Positions 11,301-26,300 are shown, counted from the stretch's first letter. The stretch is 64,000 bases of DNA from Delphinus delphis (GCF_949987515.2 NC_082691.1:61015740-61079739); one strand, 5' to 3'. Notes: generated by a model from the letters alone, not told the origin. A program made the numbers and translations.

Positions 11301-14300
11301 TAACACCTGGGCTTTATTTCTAAAGCCATAAAATGTCCTTTGGTACAATCCTCCCCTTTCCAATTCATTATTGTTTCTAAGAGAATAGACTAATAGACTT
11401 TGTACCTTGGCTTTACATAAAGACATTTTAAAAAACCCAGGGAAAGCAACAGAGTGTACCCGCCTTGTACATGATAACAATAGATTCCCATTTGAATAAG
11501 GTCTGTTCACAGTGGAGGAGTGTGAATGTGTTTTCGAGCTGGTGAAAGCAGGATTCCACCTGTACCACATAAAGTATTTAAAACACAAAGGTGAAAAGCA
11601 TGTCTGTTCCTATGTCACCATCTGTTCAGCACTCAGTGTACCAGGCCGTCGGTTTCAGTAGGGATCTCGTAATGATGCAGTGTGGTGTGTTCAAAAACAA
11701 AAACAAAGGCATGTGGGCTTTAAAGTCCAACAGACCGGAAACTGAATCCCTGCTGTGCCGTTTATTAGCTGTATGGTGTCAAGCAAATTACCTAGCAACT
11801 CTGAGCCTCAGTTTCCTCATCTGCAAATGGGAATAATAACCACCGCTTCCTAGGGCTCTGCCCTAGAGTGGAAGTTCCAGGAAGGGAGGGCTTTGTGTCT
11901 GTTTTGCTCAGTGTATCCTCGACACCTGAGCAGTGCCTGCATGTAGTAGGCATTCGCCGTGTATGTGTTGAATGCACGAATCATGGGGTTGTTGTGAGAG
12001 AAGCAGTTGTTTACCAAGTGTCTGCTTAGTCAATGGCAGCTACTCTTATCCCAGGGACCAGAAAACAACCGGGCAAGTAACCAGATATGGGACTAAGTTG
12101 AGGGCAAAACTCTTGCAGTCAGTGCTACAGGAGGTCAGACACCAGAAGTCAAGATTAAGGCTGGGAGCCCAAGTTTTTCAAAGTGGGGAGTCAGGCCAGC
12201 AGTCTGAAAATAGTCCCCAAATAGGAGGGCAGAGGTTATCACTTCTAGGCTTCAGGGCTTCCAAGTCCAGGGTGCCAGTACCTGCTCCTGTAGCATGATC
12301 TGAACAGCTGGGTGGTTTGCCTTTTCTCCTCTCACTGCCTTGCCCTGAGTGGAGCGGCCTGAGTCCATGGGGTACCAGTGGGAGGTACGTGGAGTCGACC
12401 ACAGATGGGAGTAATGAGCCCTCAGCAGTGGGATCGCAGCTGTGATGGAGAAGTACATGGGGATCCACAGGCGTCCTTTAGGGTCCGCTCCAGTGAAACG
12501 GCAGCCTGATTCAAATATTTTAAACATTTAGAGGAGGCTCTGTTTTCTCAGCTGCTGTTTGGTTTGTCATTTTACAAGCAGCTTTGGCAGTATCAGGCCA
12601 AGAGGCTGCCTAGGGAAGGGGTACACGTTTGCCTGGAAGTTTTGTGTGTTTTTTTTAGTATCTTTATTGGAGTATAATTGCTTTACAATGTTGTGTTAGT
12701 TTGTGCTGTATAACAAAGTGAATCAGCTATGCGTAAACATATATCCTCATATCCCCTCCCTCTTGCGTCTCCCTCCCACCCTCCCTATCCCACCCCTCTA
12801 GGTGGTCACAAAGCACCCAGCTGATCTCCCTGTGCTATGCAGCTGCTTCCCACGAGCTATTTATTTTACATTTGGTAGTGTCTATATGTCCATGCTACTC
12901 TCTCACTTCACCCTCCCCATGTCCTCAAGTCCATTCTCTACCTCTGTGTCTTTATTCCTGTCCTGCCCCTAGGTTCATCAGAACCATTTAATGGTGATGC
13001 TTGTGCAAGAATTCTAGATCGCCTGGCTCTGAGCCCCTATCTAAAGCAGAGAAAGATGTTCTTTGGGCTTTGGGGAAGCTCAGGGATGCTGAGATTCAAA
13101 TGCTATGGCTTGGTCTTTCTCTGCCTGGTCCAAACTTTCATTTAAAACTTTACTGTTAGACCAGGTGAATTTGAACACTGATGGGATATTGGTTGATATG
13201 AAGAAATTATAGTTAATTTTATTTAATAATATTTTAAGAGCTCTTTTCTTTGATATCATACAATGTTGCATATCTGTTTTTTTTTTTTGTTTTTTTTTTT
13301 TGCGGTACGCGGGCCTCTCACTGTTGTGGCCTCTTCCATTGCGGAGCACAGGCTCCGGACACGCAGGCTCAGCGGCCATGGCTCACGGGCCCAGCCGCTC
13401 TACGGCATGTGGGATCTTCCCGGACCGGGGCATGAACCCGTGTCCCCTGCATCGACAGGTGGACTCTCAACCACTGCGCCACCAGGGAAGCCCACATATC
13501 TGTTTTTTAATAAGCAGGGATTTGGAGGGGAAAAGCAGATCAGGGAAAAGAGAACAAGATTGGCTGTGAGTTGATAATTGTTGAAGCTGGATGATGGTAC
13601 ATGAGGACTGATTATACTACTCAACTTTTGTCTATGTTAATGTTACAAAATAAAAAATGTTAATGGACATCAACAACCTCAAAATATGCAAAATAAAGAT
13701 GATTTAACAGAACCAAAGAGGGAATTATGTAGCATGCTTTCACTAATTCAAATGGAGTTTGAGACCAAATAGTACATGCTTTTTAATTAAAAAAAAAATA
13801 AGCGCTATGTAGGCATAGAATGTCTGCTTAAAATTATCTATGTTGCCTCCTTCCCCCACATAATCCGGCTCCTGGTTTTCTAGGGATTAATGTTAAGGTT
13901 TTTTGCGCCACTACCAGCAGAGGTGTCATCTCTAATCACTGAGTGGATTTATGGATTTTTTTTTTTCCTCCTAAGACTTAGAATTGCTGCAGGTGACTTT
14001 GAGTCGGAGTGTCAGGGAAACTGTGAAGCTGGCGGTCACAATCTCCCTTGCTACTTTTTATTTAAATAAACCTTGAGACCCAGTGCGAACACCAGATAAC
14101 TAACAATGGTTTGTGAAACTGTTGCACGTACTGTCCTCTGCCTGGGTACAAGGACACCTCCCACTAGCTGGTGTTTTCTCCTCAGAGAAAGCACAGAGGA
14201 CATAGTGGGAATTATTGAAGCAAAACTTTCCCAGCCGGCAACTCTTCTCAACACCAAGGTCACCCAGATATGGAAAAATTTTCACCTTCAGCATTCTTTC

Positions 14301-17300
14301 CTCTCTAACTCAATGCCTCTTGTGGTTGTTTGCCGAAGGATTGCTGAAGATGGTGAGGGGAAACAACCTTTAAAACCCACTCTGAGGCAAAACCTTTGGC
14401 CGTGGAGATAGCTTGGAAAGTGTGTTATGGCTTAAAACAGAAAACAAAAACAAAACAAACCCTTGTGGGTTCCTGAGCAGGTGAACAGCTATTCTTAAGA
14501 GGTCAGATCATAGGCACCCAGGGACTTTTTTAAACCTCGCAACTGTGAAATACAATTTTTTTTTAGCCCTTTTGGCATTGCAGACGATCAGATTTTCTGG
14601 AAGATATTATTGGTTTGACTAGAAGAAAAGAAATGTACAATAATGCTGAGGCTCAGATCTATGACAGCAAAGGAGTACAGCCGCCCCTGGAGGCTGGAGA
14701 CTCAGCAAACAGGGCAAAAGGGCCCAGTACTACCCGGTCCTGTAGCTCAGGGGCCCCTTGTGCAAACACAACTGAGGGCTGGTAAATGAGTTGCGGTTTT
14801 TTGCCATTAATTCACAACTATTGCTAAAAAATGCTCACCGATAGCACACTGCTATATCCAATAGAAAGGATTTTTTGAAAAAAGGAGCCAGTTACTAAAG
14901 GAGAAGGCTCACTAGAAATATGGCCTATCTTTGCTCACTTCTGCAAAGGCTACCACGGAGATTTGGATGGACCCTGGGGAGCATGTCATCCTCCTTCCCC
15001 ACCTTGAGAATCACTGCAGAGACCTAGAGTGGGGAAAAGTGGAGAGTCACCACCAATGATAATGGTGATTCCAGGGGGGCAGAGAGGACTGTGCCCAGTG
15101 GGCACAGCTGTGCCGCCCCTGAGCAGTGGGAGGACACCTGAGCTGGTGAGGGAGAGCCACAGGCTTCTGTGTCAGATGGACCTGGATCCAAGCATAGTGG
15201 GTACTGGAACCTGGCCAAATCCTTTTAGACCTGTTTCCTCACCTGTGACATGCAAGTAATAATACTCTATGGGGTGATAAAGTAATTAATGGACATGATA
15301 CTTTGAAAACATCAGCCCAGTGCCTGACACAGACAAGTATGCAGCTCTGTTCGTGGCAGCCCCTCCCCCGTCCCCTGCACCCCGGGATAGAGCACGGGCT
15401 CTCTAGGTGTCACACTCTTCTCTCCAGGAGTACACGAAACCCTCCCTGGTCACATCCAGCTATGCCAGGCCCTGCCTTGTCAGTTCCATCCACCTTAGTG
15501 GAATTTGATCGAGGAGCCTTCAGTTTCTGTGCCAGGAAAGGCTGCCTCCCGAGGATACTAAGAAAGGGGACGGAGAGACAGAGATGGGCAATTTCCCTTT
15601 GCCCTAATGCCAGTAATTTCTCAGCATATGCAAACTCACACTGCAGCCCCTCTTTCCCTTCTTGGGTCCATCCCTTTAGGCCAGCACCCTCCTTTTTTTG
15701 ACCAGATTATTTCATTGATACAGCTATTCCTGCCCTCATCTGGAAAAAGCCATGGCTGTTTCTCCTCACCAGGGCCATTCAAGACCACGGCCTCCCTCCA
15801 CTGACTTATGTTAACATAAATAATATAGTTTTGTGTTCAAGGCACATAGATTTTCCACTAGTAACAGGGCCACACTTGGTCTGTTTGGCTTGGATAAGAG
15901 CAGCAGTCAAATGATTGACCTGGAAGGCTCAGTAAACTTTGTGAAGTTCAACGGTGTTCCTTCCTGCTGCACTTTGGCACACAGGGGCGCAGTCTGTGGG
16001 CAAGACCAGCCACATGCCCTTGCAGGTTAGGTGGCTCCAAGCAAGAGCCCCAGGAGCTGAGCTTCCTGCACATCTGCCTCACCCATGCCCTCTGTGTAAC
16101 CTTGGACTTCTCTGCCCTTCACCTCTCAGGCCGCACAGTTGGGACAGTCCTATAGGGGAGAGAGGTGGGGCCACTGTTCATTTTATGTCATTTTGCTTTT
16201 GCTTTGTTTTATTTTAATTGTTGCTAGGTAACGCCTTAAGAGAAAACTCTTCTAAAGGTTTAAACATGCTCTTTAAAGACTGGATTCTCGGGTGCAAAAT
16301 GGAGGGAGGTCAGGTAGGGGGAGAAAAAGGGACATGACCACACCTCACCAGCCTCCTAGGGAGAATACAAGGAACCAGTGAGATTCCAGATGAAAACTGT
16401 AAACTCACACGAAAGCACATGTACCCTTGGCTTAGCTCTTAGGCGAAATGAATGGATATATGGCAGCTGTATTAGGACACATCATTCTGGAATGTGTTAC
16501 TTTTAAGGCCCGGACCCCAGGAAAACCGAGACCAGCAAGAATCGCCCAAGCACCCAATTCCCTAACTCTCTGCTTGGATGTCCAGAGCACCAACCCTCAG
16601 CCTCCACCCGGACCCACTGTAACTTTTTGTGTATTGTCATCTTCCAGGTGACAGGCCCCTTACCTTCTTTACTTCAGGAATCAATGCATTTCACCAAACC
16701 TCTGGTTCTCTTTGTTGCCAAATATAGTTGCCCACTACCCCATATTTGGGGTTTCTGCCACAGACCCGTGATGATGGCTGAGTTTCATGTTGGGAGGACA
16801 AACCTGGAAAAAAAGAGGGAGTACATTCGAAGTCACTTGTTGGCATGGACACTTTTCCACAGTAATTAAAATAGTGCCTGTGTATTATTACTCAAAACAG
16901 CTTGACAATTGAACAAACACCTTCCCCTGGAGTCGCATTTGACCTTTCCACACCCTCGTTGAGATGGATCAGATCATTGTCTAATTTGGGATTTCCCTCG
17001 AAGTAGACTGGAGGGCTTCCCTGGTGGCGCAGTGGTTGAGAGTCCGCCTGCCAATGCAGGGGATGCGGGTTCGTGCCCCAGTCCGGGAAGATCCCACATG
17101 CCGGGGAGCTGCTGGGCCCGTGAGCCATGGCCGTTGAGCCTGCGCGTCTGGAGCCTGTGCTCTGCAACGGGAGAGGCCGCAACATGAGAGGCCCGCGTAC
17201 CGCAAAAAAAAAAAAAAAAAAAAAGTAGACTGGAGACAAGTGTTTGGGCCTAAAGTAGTTTATTTGGGAGGTGATTCCCAGAGGCTCTGGCAAGGGAGTG

Positions 17301-20300
17301 AGGAAGCCAGAGAGTGGAGGGAAGAAAGCCTTGAAGAATATGCAGAAAACCAGGCTGCTTCCTGCAGGTGGACACCGGAGAGCCTGCCTGGAGTTGAGCC
17401 ACTGAGGGGCGAGGGGCTGGGGGTTTATCTACGGGCTCTTGTTCCTTTCAGTACTTCCAGCAGTCCTGCAGGGGCGAGCATTCCCATCTGGGGAACTCCT
17501 CCGGCAGAGACCAACAAGCAGTTAGCGCGTGTGGGAACTGTGAAGTCAGCCTCTGGGGTAGGCTGAGCGGATATGTGCAGGGCACCGGCAGCGTCTGCTT
17601 GTGGTATTTATCTCCGATTCATAGAGGAAGAATCTGAGGCACAGAGAGGTTCAATCTTTGCTCAGAGTCGCCCAGCTGGTGGTCTTTGGACTCTTTGGCC
17701 TGCATTCTGTCCCTTGTACCGCGTTGCCTCTGAGGCTGCGGTTATGGCAGAGATGGCTGGGGCAGCCCTGATGGCCTTCTCACGTTTTGATTTCTACAGC
17801 AGCCTTTGCATGACTGGTGTGGCCCTTCTTTTAGAGGCATAGTGGTTAAGACTTCTGAGCCAGACTTCCTGTGTGTCTTTTTTGGAAATTGTGTGGGCAA
17901 ATTACTTAAACTTTCTGTGCCTTGGTTTTGTTCTCTGTTAAAATGCTCTCTACTTCACCATGTTGATGTGAAGACTAAATGAATTACTAATACATGCCAA
18001 GTGCTTAGCAGGGAATAAGAACCGTGGACGTGTTCGTTGGTGGTGGTGTTATTGTGCATATGGATACTCACATTTCCCTGGCTTTAGAATTCATGCGAAG
18101 TCATTGCAAAACAAAAGCTCCCATTTCATTGCCACATTCACGTCTGGGAAGCATCTCACCAAGTTTAAACATCATTACACTTCAGATGATTTGTTTGTCA
18201 TCTGTCTTCACTGCCTGTTGATAAACTCCCTAAGGACAGAGATCACGCCAGCCTTGCCCTCCATGGAATGAGCGGTGCAGAGGGTGGTGCCTGGCCTTGG
18301 GTGCTGCTCTGGAAATTCACATTCAGTGAATGAGAGCACACCCTCCCCGGGTGCGATGGTGACAGCAAAGCTCATGTTACACAGCCAGGCCACCTGCTGG
18401 TGGTGACGTCAACATAAAAATAATTTTAAAAGTTGCACCAGAGATGTGCTCCTCCCAGAATTTTCTCTGTATTTATAGAACACTATTCTAAGGCTCTCAA
18501 AAGAATTTTCAGCTGAATTTTCAGAAAAATATTTCAACAGAATTCAACACCAATTTTGATAAAAAAAAGATAATAAACCACTCAGAAAGTTGGCATAGGG
18601 GAACCTACTCAACATATTAAAGGTCATGTATGACAAACCCATAGCGAACATCGTCCTCAAGGGTGAAAAATTGAAACCATTTCCTCTAAGAACACAAACA
18701 AGACAAGATTGCTGTCTCATCACAGTTATTCAACACAGGTTTGGAACTTTTAGCCTAAGCAACCAGAGAAAAAAAAGAAATGAAAATAATCCAAATCAGA
18801 AAGGAATAATAATCAGAAAAGAATAATTAAAATTCTAATGTTTTGCAGATGACATGATAGTATACTTAGAGAATGCAAAGGAGGCTATCCAAAATCTATG
18901 AGAGCTGATCAATGACTTTTGTGAAGAAGCACGATACATAATGAGTGCACAGTAATCTCTAGGGTTCCTATTCACTAACGATGAAAAATTTGACAGAGTC
19001 TTTGAACATTGCAACAAAGTGCATAAAATCCCTAAGAATAAACATACCCACGGAGACTAAAACCAAGATTAATTAATCTTAATGAATCTGATTAATCCAA
19101 TTAATCTGATTAATCTTTAATCAGATTAAAGAACTGAGCCCCAAGTGACTAAAAGGTCACTTGGGGCTCAGTTCTTTAATCCTCAGTGAGATGAAATTGG
19201 AAGCTAAAATATGGAGTGTGGCATTCCGATGTCCAGTATTAACGTCTGCCAGTAATTATCAGTATTAATGTTTCATTATGGATAATGCTATGTGACAACA
19301 AGTGGGCTAATTTTAACATCCGTTTGACCATGACACACTGTTATAATGAGTCAGGGACACATTGGGTGTCCTGTTTTACAAACAAGGAACTCAGACCTAC
19401 TGAGGCATTAAGAGGACCCTGAAGCAGAACAAGCAACTAAGCTGTGTTGCTTGTTCACAGTTACCAAGTTCTTCTCGGTAAATGTCAGAGGCACCCAGTA
19501 GTGGGATGTGGATGATGGTTATACAGCCTTGACACCATGTCATAGACCCAACACGTTATGGGCTGACTTGTGTCCCCCTCCAAACTCATATGTGACTTAT
19601 AGGTCTTTAAAGAGGAAACTAAGGTTAAATAAGGTGATTAGGGTAGGCCTTAATCCAGGATGACCAATGTCTTTATAAGAAGAGATTAGGACACAGACAC
19701 ACACATGGGGAAGACCTTGTGAAGATGCAGGGAGGAGATGCTCATCTGCAAGCCAAGGAGAGAGGCCTCAGAAGAAACCAGCCCTACTGACCCCCAGCTC
19801 TTGGACTTCTAGCCTCCAGGACTGTGAGAAAATACATTTCTGTTGTTTAAGCCACCCAGGCTGTGATTCTTTCTTATGGCAGCCCTAGCAAACAAATACA
19901 CAAGGCCTGTATTAGTAGGCAGGGGCAGAAACTGCTCACCGGCTCCCTTGGATCAGTGACACCCCTCCTCTGTCCTCTCTATTGCTCCACCACACTGGGA
20001 GGAAAGGTCACTTGGGGCAAATCTAGTTCCAGAGTCAGTTGTCCCCAGAGGACTCTCCACAGAATCTGCATCTTGCATCTTCCCTCCCTGTTGTGTATGC
20101 ACATCCTTTCCCCCAAGGCTTTCCACTTTTTTTTTCTGTTCTGTTCTTACTTGTTCTGTTTTGTCTTATCGTGTCTGCTATTTAGAAAATGCAGAATCTC
20201 TGATTAGCAGGGGCCTTCTGTCTCTCAGACCTTGTTTAAAGGCCTTTGCTCCTAATGACATAAACGGCTGAGTGTGCTGCACAAGTAATGCATTTCAGAA

Positions 20301-23300
20301 TCAATGAAGAGAGAACTTCTATTTCTAGAAGTTTATAGGGAGAACTGTGTCTAATCGTTGCCACCTTAGATGGTTTTAGCATCCATTATAGGTTGGTCTT
20401 TCAGCCATCAAAAAGCAAATCGCTCTGCTTGCAGGCCGCACAGCAGCTGTTGAATCCCTTCTTGGGACCTTGTTGTTATTGATTCTTGCTGGAGTAATGG
20501 GGCTCAGTTATGGCTGGAGTGGATGGGTAGACCCAGGGTAAGCCCTGCTGGCTCTTAATAGAAAATGGGATCACACCCTTGGACAGAAGGTAGATGGGGT
20601 GGGATTCATATCATGTAAAACCCTCATGGGCAGTATAAGAAGTTTGAGAAATACTTTTTTTTTTTTTTTTTTTTTACTTTAGTTACATTTCATTAGTAAA
20701 TCTTAAAATCCACCAGTCAGTAGGCATGTTACTCTAATGTCTGGGGTGTTTTTTTCAAATCATTGTGCTAGGCTGCGCGATTCCCAAATCAGTGGAGCCT
20801 GTTGGTGTCTACCTTCAGATAAAACACATGAAAAGATAGGAATACAAAGTAATGTGTATTCATCGCAGCAAGGACAAAAGAGTGTAGGTTAACCAGAACT
20901 GAGTGATAACAGACCATAATCATTAAAGGATCGTGTTAAAATAGCTGCCTTCCTCACCAAAGTGGAAAACAGTGCAGGTAGCGCCCAGGCACTCACTCCA
21001 GGCACTTCCATACCCCCTCAGTTTTGCACTCTGGGAGCCTCTCCCACCCCACTCTTGTCCTGGCTCCGTGACATAGTGCAATTAAACTTTACTTCCTCAT
21101 AACCTAGCATTTCAGAAGCTAAACCAAGTTGTTTCCTTTTCAAAAATAATCATGACACCAGTTTTCTCAATTGTTTGAGAAAAATATAAATAAATGAATT
21201 CTTCTTGATTTTTATTTCATTATGCTCCATCTCGTCCCACAAAGAGTTGACACAGCCACCTTTTAAAATTCTGCTTCCGCAAACGTTTCCTAAACCCTTT
21301 CCACAGTATTTGGCTTCTACAGATTTTTTTTCCTGGTTTATCAGGTATTTAATTCATTGGCTAACCAAACAAATCAAAAAGTTCTGTACAGGCATCTGCT
21401 AATTCAGTGGTAAAACACACCTTCCAGATCTCCAACTCCTGGGGACTAGCTGTTGCCATTGGTGTCATCTGAGGCATCCACTATTCCTTGACCCCCCTGT
21501 AGACCATGACTTTGATGACTAGAGTGATTTAATATGACGATTTTCTTTAAAATATTTCCATATAAGCACTGGAATGTATCTGTGTGTGTATGTATGTGAC
21601 TTGATTTTTTTTAATAGACTTTTTTTAACGTCTTTATTGGAGTGTAATTGCTTTACAATGGTGTGTTAGTTTCTGCTATATAACAAAGTGAATCATCTAT
21701 ACGTATACCTATATCTCCATGTCCCCTCCCTCTTGCCTCTCCCTCCCACCCTCCCCATCCCACCCCTCTAGGTGGACACAAAGCACAGAGCTGATCTCCC
21801 TGTGCCATGTGGCTGCTTCCCACTAGCTATCTGTTTTACATTTGGTAGTGTGTATATGTCCATGCCACTCTCTCATTTCATCCCATCTTACACTTCCCCC
21901 TCCCCGTGTCCTCAAGTCCATTCTCTACATCTGCATCTTTATTCCTGACCTGCCCCTAGGTTTTTCAGAACCAGTTTATTTTTAGATTCCATATATATGC
22001 GTTAGCATACGGTATTTGTTTTCCTCTTTCTGACTTACTTCACTCTGTATGACAGACTCCAGGTCCATCCACCTCACTACAGATAACTCAGTTTCATTTC
22101 TTTTTATGGCTGAGTAATTTAATAGACTATTTTTTAAGCAGTCTTAGGTTCTCAGAAAATACAGAGAATTCCCTCATCCCTCCTGCCCCCCAGACACTCA
22201 GCCTCCCCTACTATCAACAGCTGATTTTTCATCAAGATTTAAATTCTGTGTTTCGTCCAACGTTCTTTATCTTGAAAACTATCCCTTTGATAGTGTTGTT
22301 ACTCAAAATGAACAGAATAAGTACCAAAGATTAGTGGAATTTTAAAAACGTAGTTTACGTGTTAGTTTTTTACTGTCTTACATTCATGTAATGTAGTCAT
22401 ATTTTCTGCCAATAATACCAAGTATTATTGGTTCTTAAGATGGAATTAAATGTCTTAGAGATCAGAGTAGTAGCTGGCACATCAAAGGCAGTTAGTTTTT
22501 GTCGACTTCATTGATATTCTGTTCCTTAAAGAGTCTTGTGACTTCTAGATGGTTCATCATCTGAACAGACTTCAGCCTGGAAGAAGAATGGCTGCCATCA
22601 CTGGTACCAGTAGCCTGGTGGTCTTTAAATGGCCTTTCCCCAAGCAGGACTGGAGCCCCTTCCTTGGGGTGAGGGGTTGACTTCACTGAGATGTCAATCC
22701 ATCAGTGCAAAGGAAGGACAGTAGACGGGGAGATATCTCAGTTTGCAGAAGCAATGGTGCACCACTCTGACTGCATATAGCCTCAATCAGCAGGCCTAAT
22801 TTTAGGAGATGTAAAACAAAAACTCAGTTGAGTGAAGTGAACTAAAAATAGACCCCGTTTATTCTGTTATAATTCACTTCCTCAGATGATAGGTCTGTTC
22901 CATTTAAGCAAAATGCTTTCCGTCATAATTGTCATAAAGATGTTTTGACGATTATTAAGAACAATGAAAGCCTACATTTCATCTTGATTCATTGCAGCTG
23001 TCGTGACCTTCTATCTATTTCTGCTCTCCTCTAGAATTGCTGGCATTCAGTGAAACAGATGCTACTGTATTTTTAAGGGAGGGTTTGAGGTGGCCCCATT
23101 TTATTAAAAATATACAAGGAGTGTCATTAATAAGAGTATGTTGTATGAGTCACACTTTGGTGCCCTGGCAGGCCCTCCTGTGATTCTTATGACAGAAATG
23201 CTTGTTTTATTTTAAATTCACAGTGTATTTTCACATTAAATAACTAAGTTTATTTTAGTGAATTTCGGGCAGCGTTTATTATATATAAGGCGTTGTGCTG

Positions 23301-26300
23301 AGCACTGGAAAGGTTAAGACATAATTTCTGCCTCAAGGAACTTACTTGGGGAGGACAGATGCCCATCAAGATGTGAAACATATGATCTCAGCAACTGGCA
23401 CCAGAATCCTTCTTAAGGAGGGACCTGTCTTTGGGAACATACCTTTATAAACTATGAAGAGGTGGGGCGGGGCGTGGAACTTGAGGGCAGGAGTGAAGCA
23501 ATAACAAGAATGACTAAATGGCACCACACGAAGCAAGGGGAAGAATTTGCTTTGTTCCTAAGAGGTTGAGCAGAGGGAAAAGATAGTTAAGAAGGGAGCG
23601 AGGGCTTCCCTGGTGGCGCAGTGGTTGAGAGTCCGCCTGCCGATGCAGGGGACACGGGTTCGTGCCCCGGTCCGGGAAGATCCCACATGCCGCGGAGTGG
23701 CTGGGCCCGTGAGCCACAACTACTGAGCCTGTGCTCTAGAGCCCACAAGTCAGAACTACTGAGCCTACGTGCCACAACTACTGAAGCCTGCGTACCTACA
23801 GCCCATGCTCTGCAACAAGAGAACCACTGCAATGAGAAGCCCGTGCACCGCAACAAAGAGGAGCCCCCGCGCGCCGCAAGTAGAGAAAGCCCACTCGCAG
23901 CAACAAAGACCCAACGCAGCCAAAAATAAATAAATAAAAAAAGGAAGAACACTTGATATACACAACATGGATGACTCTCAAGTGAAGAAGTTAGGCTCAT
24001 ATAATTGCATACCATATGTTTATGTTTCAAAGACATTCTGGAAAAGGCAAAACTATAGTGACAGAGAACAGATCAGTGTCTGCCAGGGGTAAAGGAAAAG
24101 GGGGGTGTGACTACAAAGGGTAGCACTGGGGAGTTTTTGGGTGATGGAACCACACTGTATCCTGATTGGGGTGGTGGTTACACAAATTTCTATGTGTGTT
24201 ATACGTAATTCACAGGGATGTTGCCGTTCCCTGAACAAGTCAATCTTACTATATGCTAATTTAAAAAATAAAAACAAAATAAAAAATACAGCTGAGAAAA
24301 TTTGGCAAGTGGAAGACAGAAAAGAGATGGAGCAAATGGTATGGGCACCAGTGACCGCATTTCACAAAACAGAGGGCCCAAACACAATGTCAAATGCTGA
24401 CGCCAAACAACAGGAGTTCAAAGTGTATTCCTTAAAGTTACACAGTGTGATGGTAAATTTTGTGTGTCAGCTTACTGGGCTAAGGGATTCCCAGATAGCT
24501 GGTAAAACATTATTAGAACTACCATATGGCCCAGCAATTCCACTCCTGGGTATATATCTGAAAAAAACCAAAACATTAATTCAAAAAGATACATGCACCC
24601 CAACATTCACAGCAGCATTATTTATAATTGCCAAGATATGGAAGCAATCTAAGTGTCCATCAACAGATGAATGGATAAAGAAGATGTGAGATATATATAC
24701 ATGTATACACATACACACACACACACACACACACGCACTGGAATACTACCCAGCCATAAAAAAGAATGAAATTTTACCATTTGCAGCAACATGGATGGAC
24801 CTGCAGTGCATTATGCTAAGTGAAATAAGTCAGACAAAGATAAATACTGTATAATATCACTTGTATGTGGAATCTAAAAAAATACAACAAACTAGTGAAT
24901 ATAATATAAAAGAAGCGGACTCCCAGATATACAGAACAAATTAGTGGTTACCAGTGGGGAGGGAGGGGAGGGGCAGGATAGGGGCAGGAGAGTGGGAGGT
25001 ACAAGCTGTTGGGTGTAAGACAGGCTCAAGGATGTATTGTACAACATGAGAAATACAGCCAATATTCTGTAATAACTGTAAATGGAAAGTAACCTTTAAA
25101 AATTGTATTAAGATCTTTTTTTAAATTTAAAATTTTGAAAAAATTATGTGGAAATGTAAAGAATCAAATACACCTCCCCAAAAATGAAAAAACAGTAAAC
25201 AATCAATATCTAACATAAATAAATAAATAACAGAGAAAGTAGTATAAAATACTATGTAATGTGTCAAAAGAAAGGATTAAGGCAGGATTAAGACTATATG
25301 GTTCTTTCACCTTTCTGTCTGCCTTTTTCCCTATGTATTTTTTAAACCTCTTTTGTAAAGTTATATTTTTGTTATTAGGAAAATATTTGTTACATCTAGA
25401 TATATATGGACCAAACGTCAAATATAAGTAAATACTGGAAATTAGGTACTTCTATGCCATAATTTGCAAGAAAAGTATAACTCCTTAGTTCTAACATTGC
25501 CAAACTGAGACTGTTGCTCTCATGCATTCTACAGCAAAATTCATTGAACATCTCCTATGGGCAGGGACAGAGCAGGTGGAAGCCAGACACTTCGACATAT
25601 GACTTGCTGGGTAAGGTTCAGGAACGTGCCAGCAGAGCAGAAACCCCTGGAATCGACTCAGTCTACCTTTGGGCCTTGCTGGCACTTAGGCAACATACAT
25701 AGGTCACCTCAAAATGAGTTGAGTTTGCAGCCCCAGGCTTATGTTTCCAACTGACTCCTGAACATCTCCACGTAAGTGTCCCACTAGCACCTTAAACTCA
25801 ACACATCCAAAACAAGCTCACTATCTCCCGCATATCATCCCCCAAATCACACACACACGTGCACACACCTGTGCACCTGTTACTCCTCTTGTGACATGGA
25901 TCTCAGCAATATCCTTCATGTTAACCACCTCGAAACCAAGAACTCCCTGTATCACACTCTTGACTCCAGGCAGCATGTGGGATCTTCCCAGAGCAGAGCT
26001 CGAACCCATGTTCCCCACACTGGAAGGCAGACTCTTAACCACTGCGCCACAGGGAAGCCCAAGGGTTCTTCCTTTTTATTTTCTTACTTTTATTCCATTG
26101 CTGGGTAGGATTTTATACGTTTAATCCATTCACTCAATGAAGGACATGTGGGTTGTTTTCTGCTCTTGGAGATTGTGAATAAAGCAGATATAAACCTTCA
26201 GGTACAAGTTTTTGTACGAACATATGTCTTTGTTTGTCTAGGGTAAATACCCGGAAATGAGATTACTGGGTCATATGTTAAGTGTATGTTTAACTTCATA

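Noticed and set aside
14106..14411. 101-codon + strand frame between repeats
   Set aside because: No splice sites in matching phase, no recognisable motif, and overlapping - strand frames of similar length; treated as chance.
18530..19055. Reverse-transcriptase motif as a functional enzyme
   Set aside because: The FADDM motif lies in a short L1 fragment with frameshifts and stops and no 5' or 3' ends.
19554..19901. Possible provirus at the MLT1-type LTR
   Set aside because: No second LTR, primer-binding site or internal genes adjoin it; it is an ancient solo LTR.
24700..24740. Short spaced CA and related repeats as a CRISPR-like array
   Set aside because: They are microsatellites in a mammalian intron with no unique spacers and no cas genes.
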